Of a stretch of DNA of 64,000 nucleotides, positions 42,240 through 55,100 are shown piece by piece. The notes below the pieces were generated by a model, which did not search any database, had not been told where the DNA came from, and worked only from the letters and a program-made list of their open reading frames with translations. This stretch comes from Paroedura picta (lineage: Eukaryota; Chordata; Lepidosauria; Squamata; Gekkonidae), in the NCBI RefSeq assembly GCF_049243985.1, contig NC_135372.1:69465818-69529817 (forward strand), written 5' to 3'. Position 1 is the first letter of the stretch. The number at the start of each line of letters is the position of its first letter. A program made the position numbers and the translations under genes.

Positions 42240-43000
42240 CATTTTCTATGTGCATGAGTCTGCAGGAGTAGTCTCGAGGGGCGCCTGCGCTAGGAGCCCG
42301 CCGACCTTCGCTTACAATAGCTCTTCCCGACAGTAGGATTTGCGCCAGAACGAGCCGCGTGGCGAACAGGGGGCGGCCATCCCGGGCAAGCGTCTCCAGT
42401 TCCGGCAGCAAGGGCGAGCTCACTGAGACCCTCTCTCACGCCTCGCGTGACGCGGGAAAAACCCCCAATTTCCATCCAGCAGATGAGAGCATTTCCGTCA
42501 ATTGTCAGTTGCTAGGCAGGGAGCAAACAGCCGACTCCTGACTCTTCAAAAGGCAGCCCATCAGCATCAGTTAGCACTCGTGCATGTCCGAATGCTGCCT
42601 CTCCGCTTCCCTTTTGGAAGCAGCGAGCAAGCCTTAGCAGGTACACCGCCGTATGACGAAACCTTAACAGCGACCGCTGTTTCCCTCTTTATCTCTAGAG
42701 CTCCCCCGGAGAGCCGGGCTGCGTGTTTGTTGCGTAGCTGTCTGTGTCGGGTTACAGGCTCCCGGGGAACCTGCTTGCAACACTGCACAAATGGCAGTTC
42801 CCATTCTCCTATCGACGGAGAGCGCCTCCAGCAATGCCTCGGTTCATTGGGCAGAAGGAGAGGGTTTTGTGTGGGTTTTTTGTGCCCACCTCCGCCACAG
42901 CGTCACCACGTGGTCCTCCCTTAGCAACGGGAAGAGATGACTTAGTACAGCCAGCTGGGGGCAAGGTTAGAGTTTAGCAGGCTGATTCCTGGAGGAGGCA
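42240..43000 (+). promoter_or_regulatory. ERICH3: CpG-rich promoter and 5' UTR region of ERICH3
   Basis: GC content and CpG density rise sharply from about 42240 to 42950, between AT-rich flanks and just upstream of the ERICH3 ATG. RFX-type half sites are present: gttgctaggcag at 42508-42519 (complement CCTAGCAAC) and ccttagcaacgg at 42919-42930. RFX factors drive ciliary genes, which would suit ERICH3; this link is inferred. Confidence 0.6.
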
Positions 43001-43126
43001 TTGGCTGGGTTAAAGCCCTGGAAAGAGGCAGATCGGTAGCCTCTAAAATGAGAATGTTCTTGTAAAAGCTGCACTCTCTTTTTCTTTTTTTCGCAGCAGT
43101 TTTTTTAAAAAAAGCATCCTGCAAAA

Positions 43127-43146
43127 ATGAACCATCCTCACCCAGG
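43127..43146 (+). CDS. ERICH3: ERICH3 coding exon 1
   Basis: Twenty coding bases encode MNHPHP plus the first two bases of a Gly codon, before the strong donor gtaagtg. It is assigned by agreement with human MSHSHPAG and by correct phase with the next exon. It is too short to be found by ORF length. Confidence 0.9.
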
Positions 43147-46100
43147 GTAAGTGAGAAGGTTCCAGATACTCCAGTATGTATGAGAGAGAGCAAGACAGGG
43201 AGAATGTGTTGTGTGTGATGAGATACTTTTGCTTGGGGGAGATGCTTTCAGGCAGCAACTGTGAACCTCTCCCCCCCCCCCCCCCCGTTTTCTGAAAAAG
43301 TTAGCCACCTGGCATCTTTCAGTGTTTTTATTTCTGTGCTCTGGTAGGCTGAGGCCCTTTCTCATCGTTACTAAAACATCATTTCTCCCTCCCCCCACCT
43401 CAAAATATAGACATGTGGGTATAAAGAAGACATATGTCACTTCAGCATCTGTGGTCTTAGGAGGTAGTAAGTAAATCTCAGTTAAAGAAGGGGAGCCAGG
43501 AGGGGGGGGGGTCAAGAAAAATGTTTGGTGGAAAGTTATAGACAGCAAAGGAATAGAAGCAGGGCTAGATTCATTAATATTCTTAAGGAGTGTGGCAGTG
43601 GTTGGAACCACAGAGGAGTAATTTAATATTAAAAGCTGTATCCACGCTATAGTTATCGTTTGCTTTTTGGGTTACCTATTTGAATACAGATTTGGTAGCA
43701 CTTGCTACTTAACCGTTGCATTCCTGTTGTGCAAGCAAAGACTAAAATCTACATTCCCTTGATATGATGTTTTGAATACACCCTCCCTTTCTTAAGAAAT
43801 AAAATATGTGGACAGGCAAGTAATCCTTTCAGGTGTCTTCCCCTCATCTTGTATTTACAGCCCTCATGAATAAACAAGAACTGAAGTTGTTTAAAACTTG
43901 CTCCCAATTTCTTCAATTAGAAACAGAACAACTTTGATGGTTTAATGTTCACATTGAGAGTTATTGTGTTTTCTAATTAATTATTTGGGAATTATGAACT
44001 TAAATATAAGAAAATGAACATAAATATAGTTAATTCACAGCTAAATATATTTTACTGAATTTTCCTGAGAACCTACCTTTTGGGAGGATAGCATTTTTAT
44101 TCTTTCATTTCAAAAATTATTTTATAACTAGCTCCCCCCCCCCATTGGAACCCAAAGCATCATTCTCTTCTCAATTTTATTCTCACAACAACCCTGTGAG
44201 GTAGGCTAGGCTGAGTAAGTGTGACTGGCCCAAAGTTACCTAGAGAGCTTCCATGGCACAAGTGGGGATTCAAATATTAGTCCAACACTATCAACCATTG
44301 CACCGCACTGGCTGTCAGTTGTGACCCTAAAAATGGTTTCCTAGAAAAATCAAGGAGCTTTTCTTGTTTTAATACACGTGTCTATTGGAAACAAAATAAA
44401 ATATGTGGATTAATTTATTAGAGACTAATGTATGCATTGTTTTTGGAAGATGTTTCTGCATGGTAAGCTACCAAACTGGAATACTTTTGCTATGCTGTTT
44501 AGAAAGACTTCACAAATTCTAGGATGCTCACACCTTCAGTTAATAATGGATATACCATTAGGAAAGGATCTACGACTCAGTGGCCGAGCATCTGGTTCAC
44601 TGGCAGAATGTCCCAAGTTTAATCTTTGGCATATCTAGTTGAACAAAGGACAAGGCTGTAGGTGCTGGGAAAGACCTCTACAGAGACCCTGAAGAGATTC
44701 TGCCCATCTGTGTAGACAATATTGGGCTTGATAGACCAGTGGTCTGACTTGATATTAGCTTTATCTGTTCATGTACCAAATTGAGGGATAAGCAATATTT
44801 AGTAAAAATATATCCTTTTGATGTAATTTTTCAGTAACAGATATGTACACATTCCCAGTGCTATCAATATGGACTATATGATAACTATCATATCACTCAG
44901 CCTGTTACTTCCCAGTGTGATGCTTTGTAGATGACTAATTAATTCAGTATCACATCCAGGATTAATCTTTCTGACTCTAATTTTAATTCTTCCCTTAAAA
45001 AATGTCCAGTGCTTGCTCTCGAATTATGCAAGTGTACTGATTTTGAGCAATGTTTGATGCTTTTAATGTTTGAAATCTTTTGGTAATTGGGAGACTGGAG
45101 AACCGCTACTAAGGTATTTTATAATTTTAATTTTTGTTTATGTTTGGATTTATAGCCCGCCACACTTGGCCAAAAGAGCTGTATATGTCAGGAAACTGAA
45201 ATTAAAACTTTAGCTGATGTTTAATGGCAAGTGCTACAGACATTAGTGGCATGTTTTCAGCAGCATAGAATCCTGTGGTGTATTAATGACTAACATTTAT
45301 TATAGATTCAGGTAGGTAGCTGTGTTGGTATGAAGCAGCAGAACAAAGTGAGTCCAGTAGCAGCTTTAAGACTAATAAAGTTGTATTCTATTTGATTGCA
45401 AGCACATTTCCTCAGATACAGTGTGCTTTCCCATGAAAGCGTATACCTTGAATAAAACTTTGTTGTAATTAAAGGTGCTACTGAACTCAAACTTTGTTCT
45501 AGCATTTATTGTGATATAGGTTTTCCTTGATTAAATCCACTTCATCAGTTTTAGTTGGCAGTTACACAGAGGAGTACAAAAGAGGGGGAGGGAGTAGGTA
45601 AACAGAAGAAGGGGGACTCCAAAGGAGCATTGACTGGGTTTGGTCATTAGAAAGAGGTTAAGTCGAATGGCCATGAAAAGTAGATCTACCACAGTTCTGT
45701 ACATATTTGTACTTTTGAAGGTTCCCTCAAAAGATTTTAAAAGATTATTTTAAGCATCCTGGCAAAAAAGCCCAAATGCCTATAGTTTGAGCCTGGGGGG
45801 TTCTATTAAACTTATGCCATGATAAAGGGGTTCCCCAAAGTTTGGGACAGGTGATAAAAAGGGGGTGATACATAGCTGTACTTAACAGAAGCATATGGCA
45901 TTTCAGTTGAAAAGATGGTTGAACCCTTACTGGAACTACTGTTCAACCAGACCAAAAAAGAGAAAACAGGGGCCAATCCATTCAAGTTAGTTATTATCAA
46001 CTTGGTGTATTTCTAGCAATTAAGATAACTTTAAGTCAGCTCCCCCTTGAATTACAGAACAGCCCATATGCCATTGTGAGGCTGCCACATCCTTCCACGC

Positions 46101-49100
46101 CCTACCCGCACAGCCAGCCTGACTTTCCACTAGTGGTGCTTTGGCAACAGTGTCAACAAGGTAATCAAAGACAGGTTACAAAGGAGCCTCCCTGGAATCA
46201 TGGATGAAAATACTTATCAGTTCCAAACTTTTTTGTTCACAATGAGTTGTTCACATTAAAGAATATTGAAATACAATTTTACTGTTATAAAGGAATATGA
46301 TTTTAAAGGAATATGGTTCCAGAAGGACTTGATTACGTGATCAACTTTCATGTATGGTCAAACTTTACAAAGGCACTGGTGGCTGGATCAGATCAGTCCA
46401 GGACATTCAGGCTCCTCCTTATCCACTGTTCCAGTAAAGGACAACTATTGTGACAGTAGAATCTTCAGTTAACAGAATCCTACATTTATGGCATTCCTAA
46501 GGGTACAATAGCCCCATTAAGATCTAGACTCTTCAGACCCTGGTTTTCCACACCTCTCCTTGCTTCTTCCTATCCTTCTTGAATGGTTTCTCCTTTAGCT
46601 CTGAGTGAAGTATTTTGCCCCTGGATAATTTGGCTTCTCTATTCTTTAACTTCCTGTCTTGATCACCGTTGTTTTTCAGACTCTGTTTAGATTGTCCCAT
46701 TTTCTTGCCTCTTGGCCAGTGTGCATGTGTGCACATGTATTCTTCTCTTTCTCTCTGTGTAACCTCTCCTTAAGACATTTTACAATGCTTCATTGGCCCT
46801 TTTATTAACTCCTTCCTTTTCCAGTTCCTTATACCTTCTTCCTTTTTATCCCATTATTTGTTTAGTGAGTTTTGGGAAGTATTCAAGGGTTTCTCATTTC
46901 CCACTGAGAGAGGTGAGTTACAGCACAAACTTCATGGTTGGTGTTAGATCTGCAATGGTTCATAGACCAGGACACTGGGAATTAATTTAATCTCTCTATT
47001 GTGACCCCAGCATGATGGAACAAGAACCAAAACTAAACCAAAGAAACCCACAACCAATCCCCAAAGACCCACAATAGATCGTCCCACCAGTTTCACTATT
47101 GGTCAGTTTCACTTTAAACTGATTGGATCTGGCAGACAGGATCTAGCTGTGCGTTGGTCAGTTACAGTGTAGGTTTACAATTCTCAATGGGACCTCAACA
47201 GTTGGGCAGAGATTTTAATTTATTTCTCCTTAGTCCAGCTACTACTAGTGCTTCTTAAGTCTCATTCTCTGTGCAGTCTACCCTCAGACTTCTCCCCCTT
47301 ACCCTATGCCATTCCTTAAACTGCCTTACATTGGCACTCCCTGCCTTTCCCCATGGACAGTTTCTGAATAAAATCCTATTGATCTTAAAGATGCCGCTGG
47401 ACTCAGTCTTTGTTCTGTTGCTTGAGACCAACATTGCTACCCACCTGAATCTATCTTCTAGTTTGTGTGTAATTTCATGACGTAAGTAAGAGGCAACTCA
47501 CAAGAGAACTTTGATGGTTATAATTAACATTAATTTATCTGTTACTGTAAACCACCATGGGCCAGACAAATCTAAATCTAAATAAATAAAATAAACATAT
47601 TTAGGCCTAATTTTTAATCCGCTCCTGTGGAGTGGATTAAATAAAAGGCTAAGGGCTGTTGGGGAGGAGTTAGGGCGGGCCCTGTCCGGGATAAAAACTC
47701 AGAGGAGCGGATCAGGAGCCGCAAAGCGGCTCCTGATTCGCTCCTCTGAGTGGCACTCCAGGGCCAAATGGCCAATTGGGAGGGGACGACCCTCACCCCA
47801 TGCTGCTGGACTCCGGGAAAGTTCCTTTCCCGCCGCCCAGCGACTGCCCTTGCTAACGACCGCACTCCCCCGTTACCCCCCTCCACCTCCCCGTGCGCCG
47901 CTGCCCGCACCCTCCCGAACCCCCACAGCACCTCGCCGCTTATGCCCGGTCTACGCAGCTGCTGCCGCTGCCCTCCCATCAAGAGGCCCGCGCCAATGCC
48001 CACATCTCCCGCGAGGCGCTCCGCCGCCGAATACCTCCGCCGCCGAGCCGCTTCGCCGGCGATCCGATCCGTCATGGCCGGAACGCCAACGGCCCGATCC
48101 CTGGCCAGCCTCTCCCACGCCGAGCCACTCTGTCGCCCACACAATCAGCCGCAACGCCCAGCCCTCGCTGCCTGCGCACTGCCACATAGGCGCGTGCCTG
48201 CAGGACCACGTGGCTCCCCCCCAAGATGGCGGACTCACCCCCCGGGATGCCTATGACCACCTCACAGCGCCCCGCTACGCCGCCAGACCCAGCACATGGC
48301 TGCCAACCTCCTGGATCGCTGCCGTCACCCCGACGCACCACCAGGACCACTCACGCTCCCTGCCAGCATGCTGCCGGTGAGTCTCCGTCGCTCGCGACCC
48401 CAGCGTCTAAGAGCTAGCGCCCACTGTATTCCGCCTACAGCGGGCTTAATTCCTAGTTTAAACATAATGCTAGTGAGAGCAAAGAATTTCCTGATGCAAC
48501 TGTGAATGTGCTCAGTCTAAATTGTGCTGCAATCCATGCAAAGTAGCCTTTTCAGCATGCCAGAACAATATCTCAAGAACTTCAAATTGCTGGTATGCAA
48601 AGTGTGTACATTTAGTTGCTTTGCATGGGTTTCAGCACATTTTTAAAAAGACAGTGAACATGAGCAGAGTTGCACAGCAAAGCACTGTTACCTTGCTAGC
48701 ATAATTGTTATGCTGGCCTTATTCTGTTTGTGAAGGAAAAAGGAAAGGGGCTGTATTTATCACCATCTGGAAATAATGTAGGATTGGTTAGTGTATTAAA
48801 CCTAAGAGATACCTTTATTGTTGTTGCTTCTCATTACAGTTTAGGTGTAAAACTTGCAATAAACTGCAGTTGTACAGTATATAGCATGGATTATAGTTCC
48901 CAGTGGCTGACTCTGCTGATCAATAACTGAGATTCTTTCAGATTGCTTCCTTGATGTACCATTGCTAACATAATTATACTGTGAACAATTAACCATGAAG
49001 ATCTTGTTTCTAAAAAATATTGTTGACTGCTTTCAGTGGCTATGTTCAAATGCACTTTCAAATCAATAAAAACAGTCATCAAAATTTGTTACAATAGACA

Positions 49101-52100
49101 ACATTCTTTGAGCTACAACTGTGGAATATAATGTACTGTGACACCAGTAGAGGACACGCAGTGTATGAGGATCTTGTGTTTCAAGTGCTTTATATCTTGT
49201 CAAAGGGAGAGGATTTTACTTTGATAATGGTCTGTTGCCGTTCTACATTTTGCCAAGATTAGTTATGGACCAGTGGAGGTCACATGGCTCCCTCAGCATG
49301 TGCTTTTCTAGTGAGAAACTCTGGGTAAGCTGAAACTAGATATGTCATGCAGAAACGCGAGGCTATGAGATTAACGTGTGCTTTTAAAGGGGGATGTGTT
49401 GGATCCATTGAAGAAACTGTGCCTGGATTTGAAGCATGAGTCTGCCAAAGTTCAGGTACAAACAGTCTGTGATACACTATTTATCTATTAAAGGTTCTAA
49501 CGTAAATGTAGAAGTGCCAGAAATATGTTATATTGCAATGGCCAGAAAATGCCATTGTACCCACAAAGCATTATGCCATATTTGTCCCAAAGACAGGCAT
49601 ACAAGTTCAAACAAAGTTCAGACTTCCCTTGACATATGTTAATATACTCTCTTCATAGGGATGTGCACAGTAGTGATAAAACCAATGTTGTAGTCAAAAT
49701 AGGTTAGTTATGAAGTTTGAAACTTAAAACGTAAATGATGAATACAATTGTACCCCAACAGAAATAAGTGTTCAGTCTATCTGTTCTGAATGCAAGCAGG
49801 GAGGAAGTGTGCTCAAAGGAGCAGGAAGTCTCCTATTGAGCCAGTCATGTGCTTGGGAGGGTGATGGGATGAGTGCAGCCTGTAATGCCTTAGCTGGCAT
49901 CCCCCGCCCCTTGTTAACACAATTCATCAAGTCTTATTGATTTAATTGCCTGTTGGAACATGATTTCCCCAGATTTTCAGGAGATGGTTTGAGATTATCA
50001 CAGGCTGTTCTGGTTTATTGTTTCACAGGTATGATTTCAGTGGGTCACAGGAATGTCTTGGCATAAGTTTCATAACTAATGTTTAAAAAGTGTGACAGTG
50101 TCTTATGTGTAGCTCAGCCTACAATGTCTTGACTCTTTTCCTGTACAAAACATGGAGACTTCCCATCCTGCTATTGTAACAGAATGAATTCTCACTATCA
50201 CCATGTTAGGCATCATACCTAGAGAAGACAAGACTTGTACATTGTTAAAGGCAAGTTACAGCAGAGTTGATTGGGCTAGAGCATCCATTTTCAACCTTTT
50301 GAACATGGAGTAGCCCCTGAAATAGTTTTTCATGCTTCGAGGAGCCCCAGAAGTGATGTCAGCTGGCCATGCTTCCCTGCCCCATCCCCATTAGTTACAT
50401 GTTGCTGCATTAACAGGCATTCTTGAGGAGGACTGGAGGGGGCATGGTTTAAGGTGAGAGTAGGCATGGAGGCTCCGCCTTCCCAGGTACAGAAACCATG
50501 AGAGAATTCACTCAGTCAGTCGGGAGTGGACGAGGGGAGCAGTGGAAGTGGCCAGTTCCCTAGCTTGTGATTGAGTCAATTAAGACAGGAGTGGAAATGC
50601 TACAGACCCCCTCCAAATCTCCTGCGGACCCCAGGAGGTCCACAGACCCTTGGTTAGTGATCCTTGGGCTAGAAATAGAGGAAAATGTTTTCCACCATCC
50701 AAAATGAAATGAAGGGTCAAACAAGATGATTTGTGAAGAGGAAGGATATGTGATCTATTTTTTTCTGTCCATGTGAGAGATCAATGAGGATCATATGTAT
50801 AACATCCGTTGGCAACTTTAATTTCAGTTTCAAATACTACACCCCTCCTCTTCATTACTGTTTTGCCTGGTAAAGAAAAAACGTACCAACAGAAAAAAGA
50901 GAGAACCTATCCCAGGCTATCAAAATCAGTATACAATATAATATCTATACAATACTCTTTAATAAAATATTAAATCCAACATCAAATTGTGTCTTGTCTC
51001 TATTTTAATAATTAATGAAGCAACCAGAATGGACTCCAGATTTGTGCCACTTTCAATGTTGAACTTTCATCAGTGGTTGTTTCCTCCTATGATGTATAAC
51101 TTAGCCTAACAAGTTTCCAATATTTCAATATTCACCCAACTCAAAGTTGTAGCATAAATTCTACTGATATAACATCAGCCTTCAGCTCGCAGGTATGGGA
51201 GAGCTTTGTCAGATCCAAATAAAACTTCTGTGCACATCCCTATGGAGAGACTTTATTAACATATGTTAAGGAAAGTCTGAACTTTGTTTGAACTTGTATG
51301 TCTGTCTTTGGGACAAATATGGCATAATGCTTTGTGGATGCAGTGGCATTTTTCTGGCAATGATCTTTTCTGGCAGGTGATAGAATGTAATTTCATTGAT
51401 GATAATTGAAAAGAGCCCTATGGATATCACTTTCAAAAGAGTCTCCATTATTAGTCTATAAAAAGCCAGGCTTAAGGCATGTACTGGAAAGAGAATTAAT
51501 TTTAAATACATACAAAGGACTCAAATCACATTGAGTATGAAATGATAGTAATAGGGCCATGCAGCCTAAATTTGTCCCAGTTCCATGAAGAAAGGGAAAG
51601 GGAGCTCCCTCCACTCAAACTACTTCCCTATTGCACTCTGAGAAGTTGTGCCTTTTAATTAACGTTTTTTTCTCCTTTAAAATGCCAGCAGAGTGGGAGA
51701 GTTGTTTTCACGTAGTGAAATTGAGGGCAGGTTAAATGCTTACACATCTGAAGCAAATTGAGGCTGCCTCAGCCTGCATTCTGCATTGATATTATGAGTT
51801 GAACAAGACACACGATCCTTCTAACCTAACATTCATTTTCTGTTTCCTAAACGTATTTATGATTATGGTATGAACATCTTAAAATACAAGATGATGGTAC
51901 AAAGAAGCAACGAAAGACTGTATCAAAAGACTGTGCCTATGCCGTGGTATACTTGTTCAGACTCATCCAGATCTTTGATGCATTTTTATCTAATAACCTG
52001 ATCTGCTGGGTAAAGAGCTACTGAGAAAGTGTGTAATATTTTTTAAAGGCAAATTTTACTGGTCTCTTTTGGTTTTAAAACTGTTTTCCTGCCTGTTTTT

Positions 52101-55100
52101 GTTTTGCAATATTATTGGGGGGGGGGGGGCAGTGTAGAGATGGCAGCAATTTATTTCCTTGAAAGGTTGGTTCAGATGTTTATCCAGTACTGTAACTGAT
52201 GCCAGCCTGTTAGTAATACCCAACTGAAATGGCACTTGTAATTGATGTAGGGCCTATTCATCCTTGACCATAAATACAGAAAGTAGAATGGAGTGTCAGA
52301 AATCAGGGATCATGTGATAGGGAACAAGAAAGAGTGGTCTTAAATGTACTGGGAGTGCAGATGTTCATCATACTGCTAACTTATCTCAAGAGGAAACACT
52401 AATGTAAACTTATGGGCCACATTTGGGAGAAATGTGGAACAGACTTAGCCCTACAAACTCAAGTTCTGTTCTTCAGAATGTTCGTAGGAGGCGCTCCAAT
52501 CCACCACCTTGTAGTTATGGGACGTCTATAAAAATAATCATGTACAGCCATAATAATTTGCCATAAGGATAAATACAGATAACCACTGTTAGCGTATTAG
52601 AGCTCCCAATGTGGCATATCCATTCAGCTGAGATTGCCTTTGTACTTTGGAAAAAGTGTATTCTAACCTCACTGCTCAGAAAAGCTACATGACTTTATTT
52701 CTTGAAAGCAAATTGTAACATCCTCTAAAGAAGGTTCATTAAAAAATTAAATTTGTTATTGAAAATAAGTCCTATTGATGTTTTTGTTTCCCTTTTTCTT
52801 TGTCCCCCCCCCCCCGCCATCCCAAATGCTTTATTTGTTTGCAGTAAGCAAGTAGTGCTGCTCTGCACATCGCCTAGCTCAGGTAACCTAAGTAGCGTGT
52901 TGTTCATTTGTGCTTATTCCAACACTGAAAACCTAATATCTGTACTGGGGAGGGGTGGGGAGAGTGGCTGTTAGCACTTGGAAAGAGGAGACTTGTTTAG
53001 GCTTTCAATAATTTGTGTGTGTTTGAATGAAAGGTACACATTTCATTAAGAGGATGGAAATAATACCCACAGGTAATCAGTGGTGCCATATTAAATTAAA
53101 CTGTACAGCATTTGGCGCTCCTGGATGGAAAGGGGAGCCGATATCTATTTGAAGTGCTATCGCTTCCTGTGGGAAGTGCTAAGACAGCCCACTTAATTTC
53201 TAAAATGGAAGGGGCTGGAATATAAGGTTAACTAGAGTCTGGATCATTAAAGTTTGCCCATAGTCCAGAAACAATAAGGACATATATTGGGCTGACTGTT
53301 AATTTGTGGCAAAGTAGAGGCATTTTTGTGTGCTTACTGGCTCTTCTTCCTATTATTTCCTGCGTACAGGATCAAACCCAGTTGAGAATTAGTAACATAG
53401 CCTGCTGTATCTATCCTGCTGATTTATGAGAAGGACATGTAGATTTTGTATGGGGTGAGGAATGGGGCAGCATGGTCTTTTACTACATAGTGCAGCACCA
53501 TACTCACAGAAATGTTTCCAGTAGTACACAGAATCAAACCTCTAATAAAGCTAATACTTGTAGGTAAGTTATATAGGCTACAACCAAATGCTGGGGCTGG
53601 GCTTGATTCTATTATTGGTGAGTCTAACACAGCCTTGTCATATGTACATATGGGTTGGATCTGAAGATGTACGGATCCAAGGATCAGAGAGCTTTCCCCT
53701 GTTCCCTTTTTCCCCGCAGTCTTTTCCTTCCCTTCCCTGGGCCTACCTTGAGAAGAAGAAAGGGGACATACTTCCCCTTCTCTATTTTACAAGCATCAGC
53801 TCTTCTGAAGCAAGAGGGTAATATTGCTTCCCCAAAGTAATTGCAGCACCATAACCTGTGTCCGTCTATTAGCCCACGTGGGTCTTGCAACCCTAGGAAT
53901 ATTTTTTCTGGGAACTGCTGCTGGGTGGGGGAAATGGAAAAGAGCAGCAACTATCAGTGCTTTCCACTTAAGATTTCAGGATCCAATCTACTGTGAATGA
54001 TGCAGTGCTTGTGCAGTGTATGCACTGTGGAACCTATCCTAACAGAACTTGAAGTCAGGAAAAAAGAAGTGGGGAATACTTAATTTCAGAGTAGACAATC
54101 CTCAGTTTATCCTGTGGTCCAGCATCTGAGATATATAAACTTAGATAAATATATAATTGCTGCATAAGCTATGCTACTATAAATGAAGTAAAAAAAAAAA
54201 CATTGGTGAACATGGTGGGTTAATATACAGCAATACTGATTCGGTTCTCCTCCATCCTTGAATGGATTTCATACATTAGAAAAGAAGTGGGTTGTTCCAG
54301 GTATTCTTGAAAATAAGTGGGATTTTATGCAACCCTATCTCAACTCACTTGAAGCTGTGCTGTAGAGCCAGTTTGGTGTAGTGGTTAGGAGTGTGGACTT
54401 CTAATCTGGCGGGCCAGGTTTGGTTCTGGGCTTCCCCCACATTCAGCCAGCTGGGTGACCTTGGGCTCGCCATGGCACTGATAAAGCTGTTCTGACCGAG
54501 CAGTGATATCAGGGCTCTCTCAGCCTCACCCACCTTACAGGGTGTCTGTTGTGGTGAGAGGAAAGGAAAGGCCACTGTAAGCTGCTTTGAGCCTCCTTCG
54601 GGTAGAGAAAAGCGGCATATAAGAACCAATTCTTCTTCTACTCTCTGTATGCTATATTTTTTTTATCTTATCCTTGTTTATTGAAACCTAGGACTTCATA
54701 AATAGCTGTTCTTCCTTCCAGTATAGCCTCATACACATTCTGTGAGGTAGGTTACCATGTTCATGAGCAGGAAATATCGATCAAGACAAACTATCCAGGA
54801 TAAACTTTATGGGCACATATGAACAGATGAGGAATAAGAAGTTCATTGATTTAGTAACAACTGAAGGCCTGCTGTAATGTGATTTCTAGTGCAATTCTAA
54901 ACAGTTATATTTTACTAAATCCATGGAAGTCAATGGGTTTAGAAATGTAACTTTGTTTAGGATTGCAGAGTTGCTGTGTTAAGCATTGCAATCGTATCTC
55001 CTTTTGAATCTGTTACGGGACTCCTTTGATCTTCGATTAGATTCGGTATTTGCTAAGGATAAAGTGTTCCCATTTGAAACAAAACATAAGGAACTAAATG

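Noticed and set aside
42502-42924. 140-codon frame in the ERICH3 promoter
   Set aside because: It is an open frame by GC content in a CpG-rich 5' region. There is no similarity to ERICH3, whose conserved start is at 43127.
47750-48380. 168- and 176-codon overlapping open frames
   Set aside because: They are open in several frames at once because the cargo is GC-rich. No family resemblance was seen.
54366-54440. tRNA gene at the SINE heads (also the nine related copies)
   Set aside because: A- and B-box-like blocks are present, but there is no full cloverleaf and the sequence continues into a shared SINE body and tail.
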